From Dipteris shenzhenensis (lineage: Eukaryota > Polypodiophyta > Polypodiopsida > Gleicheniales): a DNA stretch of 64,000 bases. Positions 55,326 through 64,000 of the stretch are shown in pieces. The position numbers and the translations under genes were made by a program. The DNA lies in NCBI GenBank assembly GCA_047967505.1, contig CM106539.1; one strand, 5' to 3'. A model generated the notes under the pieces. That model had not been told where the DNA came from. It did not search any database and saw only the letters and a list, made by a program, of their open reading frames with translations. The first letter of the stretch is position 1. Every line of letters begins with the position of its first letter.

Positions 55326-55487
55326 GAAAAAACCTTCTGGTAGCTCTCGAACAAGCGGGCATACGAGAAAAGAGGAACGGGACCCAGACCGCAGCTGAGA
55401 AGTCAGAAAAAACCTTCTAGTTGCTCTCGAACAAGCGAGCATACAAGAAAAGAGGAACGGGACCCAAAAACCGCAGCTGAGAAGTCG
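55326..55487. repeat. 80-bp tandem duplication in LINE ORF1
   Basis: GAAAAAACCTTCTGGTAGCT at 55326 recurs as GAAAAAACCTTCTAGTTGCT at 55406. Both units contain CTCTCGAACAAGCG and AAAGAGGAACGGGACCC and end GCAGCTGAGAAGTC. 80 is not divisible by three, so it breaks the frame. Confidence 0.92.
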
Positions 55488-55662
55488 ACCCAACAGGAAG
55501 GCCGAAACGGAAGCAAGAAATCGATCATCTGATGCTTCACAAGGATTTCAAAAGTAGAGCTCAAGTGTTACAAGAGAGAGGATGCCTTCTGAACCAGGTA
55601 AAAATGTGTTTACCCAAATCGATGAAGATCTTCTTGACGAATCGATCGAATGGCTCGAGTCG

Positions 55663-55717
55663 CAGCTGGGGGACAAGGACCATGCAAAGTATCTGCATGG
55701 TCCTTGTCCCTCAGCTG
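55663..55717 (+). repeat. 24-bp inverted repeat, 7-nt loop (hairpin)
   Basis: The left arm 55663-55686 (CAGCTGGGGGACAAGGACC then ATGCA) pairs with the right arm 55694-55717 (TGCATGGTCCTTGTCCCTC then AGCTG) across the loop AAGTATC. In RNA all 24 positions pair, one as G-U. Both arms are read in one ORF1 frame as LGDKDHAKYLHGPCPSAAF. Confidence 0.93.
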
Positions 55718-56719
55718 CTTTCCTTGAAAATTGGTTTAGAAGCAGCTAGAGTAGGAGAGGCAATCTAGTAACCGATGTCCGTTTCCTCCATAGAGGCTAT
55801 TTCATTTTCCTCTTTGAAAAAGTAGAACATGGTGCGAGAGTCTTGCTGCATGGTCTCTGGACTATGCGCAACCAACCTCTTTATCTCAACAAGTGGACTC
55901 CTTTCTTCCGTCCGAATAACCCACACTCAACGACTCTACCAGTATGGGTAGAGCTTCCAAATTTTCCTTTCTCACTGTACAACCAAGATACATCAATATG
56001 CAAAAGTCTAGGAGAGGTTGTTAGTGTAGAAAGGGAGCAGTTCATTAATCCTAGAGGTAATCCCCAGGTCTGTGTGCAACTTGATGTAGCGGAGGAGTTG
56101 CCTGATACAATAGTGATCCTTAACCAGAGAGGAGGAATACTAAGATAACAAAAGGATTTGTATAGGAACCTTCCCAACTCATGCTTTCTAAGTGGTCTAT
56201 CCAACCACACAGTTAAGAGCTGCTCGTTAAAATGAGTTAAGGCCAAAAGCAATGCTGATCAACCCAAAGGTCCTAATGAAAAATGGACGCCCAAACAGCC
56301 TGATATTCTTAAGCAGGTGGAAACTGTATCCTGCCCAATGAGCCCGATTAAACCAAAATAGGCAGTCTCTCCAGTACCAGAAGCCAGTGCTACACGCGAC
56401 ATACCAATGAAAAATGCTTTCGAAGCATTGGCAGAACCGGTTCCTGAACTCCCAGCCCTCACATCATTCCCAAGCTGGAACAGGGTGATGATTGGGACAA
56501 GGATTTTGAAGATGAAGTAATAAAGAGTGACCATATGCTTACGGTGGATCTAGATGACTCTAAAGAAGATCTCCCTCTTCCTCCCCATCTAGATAAAGAC
56601 ATAGTAGTTAAGGGAAAACCTATTGTTATAGCACACACCAAGAGAAGATAATCTATAGCCAAAGGCCCTATAGCACATGCAAGTAGCCCAAACCCCAGGG
56701 CCAAAAAGGGGCAGAAAAA

Positions 56720-59700
56720 GAATGGTAAGTAAACCTATTTCTTTTCTGACCTTGAATGTTCAAGGTCTCACAGACCCCAGTAGCGCAGGTACGCTGGCCA
56801 CTTGGTTGAGAGATAACTCTATCTCTTCAACTTTTTTGGCACTACAAGAAATTAAAACAATAGGTGAAGCTTTTGATGCTCAACTCAAGAGTGTTGACAA
56901 GAGGAGAATTTGGTTTTCCACAGCACATGAGGAAGGTAAAGGGGGGTGTGCAATCAAAATTCTATCACACTACTCTTAGAGTCTTATAGATGTGATTGTT
57001 GACACTGACAATCGATGGATTCTTTTGAAGTGCCTACTCAAGGGCATTTCCTTCTCGTTAGTATCAATTCATGCACCTACTAGCTGTCATGAGAGGTGCA
57101 CAACTTGGTAGTCACTATCCAACCTCGAAGATGACTTTGTGCTCTTAGGAGACTTCAACATGGTTGAATCAAGTAATGATAGACGGTTGGGAAAAGGGAA
57201 CACTTTAAGAGGATCTGAATTGCGTTCTTGGAGTGATCTCAAAGATTCGCTTCATTTGGTTGACACTATTGGAGTAGGTAATTTCACATGGTCCAACAGG
57301 CAGATTGGTGAAATAAGAAGAGAGGCTCGCTTAGATAGAGTGTATCTCTCCCAAGCCCTCCTCCAAGATACTTCTAATTTAAAAAGCACAGTTTTCTCCA
57401 TTTTTGCTTTTTCTAATCACAAACCACTTCTCCTTCAGTGTCATTTTGGGTCAGGTGAAAGTGCCTCATCCTAGTTTAAGGCAGATCCCACCCTCTTCCA
57501 CTGTTCAAGAGTTATGGATTGCTCCCAGACTCATGGATGAGTCCATGACTAATTTTTGGATCAGGAATGTCCTCAAAATGCAAGAAGTGCTTAAACAAGC
57601 TAGAAAGCTTAGAGATACAGTTCATCGTTGTGTTAGAGGATTCTCCATGTCCAGAAAAGGTTCGATGCTCTTGAAGCCCAGGCATGTAACTATAACATGC
57701 AAGCGCAAGTCAAAACTCCATCTCGCGAAGAGTGAACTAGCTAGGCTTGAAAGCTCAAGATACTAATCAGCCAAACTATACACTAGAAGGTGGTGGGATG
57801 GCAAGCTCAATAGGCCAGCCAAAGAGACATTCAAGATTATATGTAGGAAGAGAACGTTAGAGGAAATCCCACTCCTAGAAATCAGGGCAAATGTTTGGGC
57901 TCAATCGGACATCGAGAACAGAGAGTACATTGCTTATCACTTTAAGAATATCTTGTCACAAACGACGCATGCAGATGATAGAGTTGTGCAAGCAAGAGCT
58001 AGATGCCAGGCGTCAAGACAAAAGGTTGTCACTAGTCTTGATCATCAAAGCTTGGAAGCACCTCTAACCCTAGGTGAACTTAAGGAAGCAATGTTGACTA
58101 TGAAAGACTGCAAAACTCCTAGAGAGGATAGCCTACTTGTAGAATTCTACAAGGTCTTTTGGGATTGGATAGGCCCCAGACTACTTGAGGTATGGCAGGA
58201 AAGTATCTCCACTTCCTCTCTCCCTGAACACTTAAATAGAGGGATAGTTAAACTTATCCCAAAAGACAGAAGAAAATATTTAATAAAGAATTGGAGACCT
58301 CTGATGATGCTTAATTGTTGCAGCTACAAAATCTTTGTCAAGGAATTAGCATTAAGAATACAAAACAAGATGGACATATGGATTTTACAAGAACAAAAGG
58401 GATTCATAAAAGGGAGACACTTTTAGAGGCTTTTGTCAATGTCTAGGAAGGATGTGAGCATGCTTCAGAATCTAAGCAAGACTTTTGCTTCATCAAAATA
58501 GACTTTGATAAAGTGTATGATAGGCTTGATTGGACCTTTCTTCTACAATCCTTGATAGACATGGGTATGGGACCAAATTTTGTTGCCTGCAATCAAGCTA
58601 CTACTATCCAACACCATAGCCAAGGTCTGCATTAATGGGTGAGACCCCACTATTGTATGCTATTGCTATGCCGCTGACTCGTTGGGATGGCTACTGATAG
58701 AAAAGACTACTAAGGGATCTTTAAAAGGAATTGAGTTGCCCAATGGTAAATAGATGGTGATGCAGCAGTTTGCAGATGACACCAACCTAATGCCTAGGAA
58801 CACTACTTGTGACGTGAGAGAAGTCATGGAATTCCTGAACACCTATTGTTTATCCTTTAGTTCTCTCATCAATCATAGTAAAATAGGATATTGCATGCGC
58901 AGCAGAAAACCTCAAGATGAGATGGAGCATCTAGGCTGTCAACTGATCCAAAAAGGCACTGTTTTCAGACTGTTAGGCATACCTATGGGTTTTGAGGTGT
59001 CAATGAAGGAGAGATGGGAATGGGTACTCAACAGGTTCACCTCAAAACTGTAAAAGTGGAGAGGATTTCAATCCAATTTGGCAGGAAGAAGGATGGTACT
59101 CAATCATTGCCTCTACCCCATAAGCATCTTCTACTTGTCCTACTGGCATCCTAGTCAAGCAGGTCTTGATAAACTCATTGCTAAATGTAGGTCCTTTCCG
59201 TGGGGAGGCTACAACTGAATATCCAAGGTAAGATGGGATTTTTACATCGTCCAAAGAGTGAAGGGGGGATGGGAGTGATTAACATAAAGCAGGTGGTGGT
59301 GAAATTAAAAGTTGGACCTGTCAAGGAAAAACAATGGAAGAACTACCTAGTTCTGTCTAATTTTTTTTGCCCGAAACCCTGCTCCACTAAAGGCAACGAT
59401 CTATGGAAGTCCTTATGGAGAGCACTTGAATCTATCAAAATGCAACTGCGATTCTCCGGCAAAGGTTCTTTCATGAAGCTCGACTCTATTTGGGTGTCAA
59501 TGATACACAAAAAAGCTCTACTCAGCAACACCAAATTTACCAGAGCCTGCATCTTGTTCAATAAGGGCATTCAATCTTGGGGTCAGTTGTGGCATAGCGA
59601 TCAAATCATATGAAAGACCCTGCTTGAAATTTGGAGAGAATTTAGGCTGACAAATCAAGATGCTATGTTTGTCATCAACAGAATAGCACTTTGGGAAGGA

Positions 59701-60240
59701 GACACTCAATGGAATGGGTGCTCAGTGCTAAATTATGCATTAGAATGAGCTAGATCCTCTCCCCACATCTGCTCCCTATTCCTACTCCTTTTGACTCTAT
59801 TGAAGAGCTGATTACAATTTGAAATTCCCGTTGGAACACCTTTGACTCTATGCTGTACTGGAAGCGGAGATTCCACTATATTTGGGCCAAGGCAATTCCG
59901 GAGAAGATGTTGACATTGCTTTGGTTGGTGTTGTTGAAAGCTGTCTGGACAAATGCAAGAGGCCTTAGGATTAGAAAAGGGGACGGCAAATGCTGGCGAT
60001 GCCAGGATGCACGGGAAGACATATTCCACCTTTTTGTAGCATGCCCATGAGCTAGGAAAGTCTGGAAGAGAGTCCAAATACAACCAGGCGAGCCAGTCAA
60101 CTAGAAAGCAATTTTGCTGGGAGATGCATCAAACACTCATGCTGGGCATTAGTGCGAGCACATGCATTATGGTTTGTGTGGATTTCCAAAAACAATTTTC
60201 AATTGAATGATAAGATTGCTGATGCAGAATATCTTTTTAT
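56720..60240 (+). pseudogene. LINE ORF2 (endonuclease, RT, zf-RVT)
   Basis: Endonuclease: ISFLTLNVQGLTDPSSAG, FLALQEIKT (catalytic E), LVSIHAPTS, LLGDFNMVESSNDRR (D, N), FTWSNRQIG, ARLDRVYLS, then FSNHKPLLL in place of S-D-H. RT: LGELKEAMLTMKDCKTPRED, RGIVKLIPKDRRKYLIKNWR, PLMMLNCCSYKIF, QKGFIKGRHF, DFDKVYDRLDWTFLL-like, then QQFADDTNLM (F-A-D-D active site) and LNTYCLSFSSLINHSK. zf-RVT at about 59855-60050: FHYIWAKAIPEKM, TNARGLRIRKGDGKCWRCQD, DIFHLFVACP. Stops (for example 56978, 57110, 58424, 59051) and frameshifts break it. The enzyme would nick target DNA and reverse transcribe in place. Confidence 0.9.
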
Positions 60241-60506
60241 TGAATGGTTAGCAGGCTTCGAAGATGTATGACAATGACCTTGCGCAGTTCTTTGTTGAAA
60301 TAAAAAACCATGAGCTTGAGCATCGTCAGAACTTTAATCAAGAGTGCCACTTCAAGGGTTCCATTTACTATGAGACTGCAGACTCATAGCTTCGAGCTTT
60401 CTTCTTAGATGTTTTAAGATACGCAAAAATGTGGGCTTTTTTTTGTAAATCATCAATGTATATCATATGAACTGTTTATACTATAAACCTTTTTTTCTTT
60501 TAAAAA

Positions 60507-60521
60507 AATGTATAGCAATAT
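60507..60521 (+). repeat. Right target-site duplication of the LINE
   Basis: AATGTATAGCAATAT, identical to 54739-54753, directly after the A-tail of the LINE. Confidence 0.93.
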
Positions 60522-62663
60522 CCAAACAAAGATGAGCATGATAGTGGATTTCCTAACCATGATACACCATTGTGTCCTTCCACATGCGTAGTAGATCCAT
60601 TGTATAAAAGTGTAGTTGTACTTGTTTGCTAAAGGTAAAGCATTGCTTGTCATGCAATGATCCAATGCTTTGATGTGGGTATGTGTTTTGTATAGGAAAC
60701 CCAAATGCATCAATTTTTCCTAGTGAGTAGGCCTAATACCTAACAAGTTCAATGAGTGTCTGAAATTTCCTACGTTCTCATTGGTCATGATTTGAGCACA
60801 TTGTCCCTCCTCCAACCATTCCAACTTCATGTTTAAGAGGCTACTTAGAGTACCATAGTCTCTTAACCACCATGAATATGGATTTCTAGTTGATCTCAAA
60901 ATCCTTGTGAGTGCTCCACTATAGTGTTGATCAAGTAACATGTGCATCAGGTAATCAAGAACCGATGAGTATGCCATTTGTTCTTTTGATATATGGCTTT
61001 GGCATTCTCAATATCTCTATGAAACTATTCCCTATTAGGAAGTTTACTAGGGACAATTATGAAGCAACTTCAACTTGGGATAATGTAATTTTCCTTGATG
61101 TAGCTAAAGCAATCATTGTGTGAATGGAAGCTAGCTTTCTTTTAATCCTTGTCTTTTGGAAGAAGCGTTCATTAATTTTCTTCTTCCAAGAGCTATAATA
61201 GACCAAGTCCTTTGGATTAGTCATAGTACTTGCAATTACAAACAATGAATATTTACTCATTAGATTTCAAAAAATTAACACATTGTGAAGCCTTTAGATA
61301 AGTGTACCAAACATGAAAAAATAGACTTGCTAGAATAATCACAACATATTGCAACTTGGCATAATGTAAATGATTTCAGGGTGTTGAAGCTAATGGGCAT
61401 GCAATACTATTTAGCATATTTAAGCAAGCATAGGAAAATTTGCTACAAGTGAACATATAATCGAAGCCCTCTATTAACGATGCTCAACAAGTTAGCAAGT
61501 AAGAATACACATTATGAAAATAAAAAATGCTAAGCTTGGATAGTGTAATAAGAATATATTGAATCTCAAAATAGATGGAATGTAGTGTATACAGATATGC
61601 GTTTCTTTGAATCCACTCTAAGCGCACATTTAGAGATGTGTTTAACTAGCTTAATATTAGTTGCCTACTACTTTTGATGTAGCATACCTTGGAAATGAGG
61701 CAATGTCCTCTTTGAGTAACTAATCTTGCAAACATTTGATAGTATTCAACCTAAATAGATTCTAACAGATGCAATAGATTGAGGCCTTTTGGTGTTCTCA
61801 TTACACATTGTAGGTGCTAATCAATGCTTAATAGCAAGCTTTACTCCTTGCTCAATAACCTTTCTTTTAATTTTCCTTTTACTTAGTGAAGTTAACATTG
61901 AATGAGCTACCATGCCTTTTTCTCTTTCCATATCCTATCACAAAGTAACTATTTCTTACTTAGGAATTCTACCTTATAGATAGACATTGCATGGTACTTG
62001 ATATTTACTATGATCTTCTTGACACACATGCAAATAATTACCTAGCTCACTCTTTGCATAACATTTTTCTTTGAGCATCTCTAACAATTTGTCCAAGTCA
62101 TGCCTAAGTCTTTGAATCATTGTATGATCCATGTGTGAGACAATTGTATGTAAATGAATGTGCAAGACCTCATTCTTGTACTTATTTTTGAATAAATCAA
62201 TTTGTCTTTTCAATTGTATGCGAATGAAATCACAATATAGAGTAGGCTTTCTACTTATGCAAAAAGTTCATTGCTACACTTTGTTTTGAATGAAACTTTA
62301 AATTGTATGTGAATGATATGCAATATAATGTAGATATTACACTATTTGATAGAGTCTCACACTATATATAAAAAATTATTCGTACTGATATTTTGAAAGA
62401 ATGTAATTTTTTTTTTCAACTGTGTAAGTGAATGTTTCACATAATTATTAGACTTGTGTTGACAAAGGATATGAAATTCTTTTATCCAGTTAATTGTAAT
62501 GTACATGTTCTATACAACTTATGTTCAATCATCAATAGGTTGCAATCCTTCTTTGGAACTCAATTGTAGTTAGCTATATTGGCTGGCAATGTCATTTGAT
62601 GGATGATGGCAAGTCAATTGTTGTCTCTGTGCCAACATGGACTTAGGTAGAACAGAATGTGTG
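60522..62663. other. AT-rich intergenic DNA
   Basis: No gene is recognised. Minus frames of 67-86 codons have no family. Confidence 0.5.
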
Positions 62664-63530
62664 TGTAGAGTAGCGGCAAAGCTCCGCTTGTACTTACATA
62701 AGGCTAGAAATAATCCCTCTTAGGAATCCAACTTGCATGTTCTACATGCAAGTTCTACATACAATTCCTACATGCAACTCCTATGTGCAAGTCCTAGATG
62801 CAACTCCTACATGCAAGTCCTACATGCATCTCCTACATGCGAGTTCTACTTGCAACTCCTACTTGCAACTCCTACATGCAAGTTCTACATGCAAGTCCTA
62901 CATGCAACTCCTACATGCAAGTCCTACATGCGATTCCTACATGCATGTTCTACATGCGAATTGTACATGCAACTCCTACATGCAACATGCAACTCTTACA
63001 TGCAACTTGCAACTCCTACATGCAACTTCTATATGCAAGTTCTACATGTAGAGAGAGAATGTCTTACAATTCCTACATGCAGAGAAAGAAGCTCTCCAAC
63101 TTGTGTAAATACCCCATAATGGAATGAAGCCCACACTCTTTGGGGCATTGTGTTGAGTTCTACTTTGGTATTCCAAGCAATTGTCTCAAGTGTCCATGCT
63201 TCCTTGCACTCCTTGTCCAAAAGCATGTCCTAACCTTCCAACTCCTCCTCCCCTCTCCTCCAACCTTGCAACCCATCCTCTCCCTTTCCTCCTCCCTCCT
63301 CCACCCTCCTCCTCCTCCTTCTCCCTCCTCCTCCTCCCTCCTCCTCCTCCCTTCTCCTCCTCCTCCCTCCTCCTCTCTCTTCCTCCTCTCTCTTCTTTCC
63401 CCCCATGCTCTTACACCTTCTTCCTCTCCCACTCTTATGCTCCCCCTAAACCCTTAGTTCCTCAACCCTTAACCTCCATGATCCATGGGGGAGACAAGTT
63501 CTCCACAATGTATACTACCCTGAACCCTCG
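62664..63530 (+). mobile_element. LTR-like unit, copy 2 (13-bp minisatellite)
   Basis: It starts TGTAGAGTAGCGGCAAAGCT and matches 17016-17950 at both ends. CAACTTGTGTAAATACC, then CCACACTCTTTGGGGCATTG, then CTTGCACTCCTTGTCC, then the CTCCTCCTC tract to CTAAACCCTTAG appear in the same order. The array in the middle is a 13-bp repeat, unlike that of copy 1. No PBS or target duplication was found. A TTATATAAGGG box at about 63573, after the unit, may belong to another promoter. Confidence 0.6.
62729..63060 (+). repeat. 13-bp minisatellite, about 24 copies
   Basis: The unit is TCCTACATGCAAS with variants (TTCTACATGCAAG, TCCTACTTGCAAC). Some units have a 7-bp insertion (CAACATG, CAACTTG). Thirteen is not divisible by three and no phase holds a stop, so all three + frames are open for 100-128 codons with Cys-Met-Gln-Leu-Leu-His-like repeats. 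Confidence 0.95.
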
Positions 63531-63714
63531 AGGGGTCCACTAGGGTTTATCATATGGTACCACGTGAGTGTAAGGGAGGGGGGTTATATAAGGGAAGGAA
63601 GGTACATTTTATAAGGTAAGGTCCCATAAATAGGGGGTAGATAAGGGAAATTTTCATATATTTATTGCACACAGGTGACGTCTCCTTATTACTACTAGTG
63701 AATCCCCTATGCCT

Positions 63715-63903
63715 GAACCTTGGAGCCTCCTTCTAACCTTGGAACCTCTTCTAAACTCTGGAACCTCCTCTAAATCATGGAACCTCTCTTTAAACCTTGG
63801 AATCTCCTCCTAAACCTCAGAATCTCCTTCTAAACCTTAAAACCTCCTTCTAAACTCTGGAACCTCCTTCTAACCTTTAAACTCCTCCTAAACCTTGCAA
63901 CCC
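63715..63903 (+). repeat. About 21-bp degenerate repeat
   Basis: Units like CTTCTAAACCTTGGAACCTC recur about nine times with changes (AACTCTGG, AATCATGG, CCTCAG). It ends before CCCCCAATGAAGG. Confidence 0.85.
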
Positions 63904-63905
63904 CC

Positions 63906-63927
63906 AATGAAGGCAAATGCCTTCATT
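63906..63927. repeat. Perfect 10-bp palindrome, 2-bp loop
   Basis: AATGAAGGCA, AA, TGCCTTCATT. A perfect inverted repeat immediately after the 21-bp repeat array. Confidence 0.9.
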
Positions 63928-64000
63928 ACCTCAATCATGATGACACACGTTCCTTTTACACATGCATGCACTATGTTTGCTTACCACACTTAAGCCTATG

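Larger units (their letters stand above)
54770..56250 (+). pseudogene. LINE ORF1 (acidic N-term, DUF4283, zinc knuckle)
   Basis: The first frame, 54770-55285 (171 codons), starts MEDSDDDDDGDLHPSQTRFP and is Pro/Ser/Thr-rich. A stop, a duplicated 80-bp segment and a hairpin follow. The DUF4283 core is at about 55780-56150: GYFIFLFEKVEHGARVLLHG, WTMRNQPLYLNKWTPFFRP, LPVWVELPNFPFSLYN, VSVEREQFINPRGNPQVCVQ. After a stop, CFLSGLSNHTVKSC is a CX2CX4HX4C knuckle with the second Cys replaced by Ser. ORF1 would bind the element RNA. The element is the same family type as the proteins at 1-567 and 23649-24600, but the sequences are clearly divergent. Confidence 0.85.
54754..60506 (+). mobile_element. 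Near-complete LINE (L1-like) insertion, 5.75 kb
   Basis: Bounded by an exact 15-bp target-site duplication and ending in CTTTTAAAAAA, a short A-tail. The contents are ordered as in plant L1-type LINEs: ORF1 with DUF4283 and a zinc knuckle, then endonuclease, reverse transcriptase and zf-RVT. The ORF1 ATG lies only 16 bp after the left end, so the 5' UTR is very short or the copy is slightly 5'-truncated. Many stops and frameshifts show it cannot move now. With both ends defined, the empty target site can be inferred. Confidence 0.93.

Noticed and set aside
63160-63543. Open frames on both strands in the CTCCTCC tract
   Set aside because: Low-complexity composition only, and homologous to the non-coding tract at 17.8 kb.

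Overview
This is a stretch of a large, repeat-rich nuclear plant genome. The evidence is a spliced plant-type gamma-tubulin complex gene, a LEA_2/NDR1-HIN1-like gene, plant-type LINEs with DUF4283 ORF1 proteins, Ty1/copia and Ty3/gypsy elements, and a plant Helitron. Long AT-rich gene-poor intergenic DNA, decayed TEs and many minisatellites suggest a gymnosperm, fern or similar large-genome plant. The lineage cannot be fixed from this window alone.

Layout. 1-567 (-): DUF4283 protein reading off the left edge. 0.68-1.75 kb: purine-rich then pyrimidine-rich tracts. 4.7-5.15 kb (+): copia RT relic. 5.2-5.5 kb (-): LINE endonuclease relic. 6.4-8.8 kb (+): gypsy pol relic. 8.9-11 kb (+): gypsy gag relic. 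17.0-17.95 kb (+): LTR-like unit with an internal minisatellite. 20.46-21.04 kb (+): LEA_2-like membrane protein gene. 23.6-26.2 kb (+): truncated LINE with ORF1 and an ORF2 lacking much of its endonuclease. 28.1-29.1 kb: dense microsatellites and an acidic hypothetical ORF. 33.5-37.2 kb (-): unrecognised, probably TE-derived coding DNA. 37.3-38.3 kb (-): copia gag, PBS and LTR inserted into a Helitron Rep gene (38.3-40.3 kb, -), with an RPA-like segment at 40.4-41.8 kb (-). 42.4-42.9 kb (-): three phase-compatible exons of an unrecognised gene. 43.4-43.7 kb: probable shared promoter. 43.73-46.61 kb (+): GCP3, two exons. 48.6-50.5 kb (-): copia gag-protease and LTRs. 50.5-51.9 kb (+): gypsy integrase running into a 2.1-kb minisatellite (43-bp then 49-bp units). 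54.75-60.5 kb (+): near-complete LINE bounded by an exact 15-bp target-site duplication. 62.66-63.5 kb (+): second copy of the 17-kb LTR-like unit, carrying a different minisatellite in the same place.

Function. The host genes that can be named are GCP3 (microtubule nucleation) and the LEA_2-like protein. An unrecognised spliced gene lies head to head with GCP3. The rest is mostly layered transposable elements in decay. The most unusual structural themes are recurrent head-to-tail duplications of 70-450 bp inside TE relics, minisatellites whose unit length is not a multiple of three and so stay open in several frames, a 24-bp hairpin inside LINE ORF1, and an LTR family that exchanges its internal repeat.
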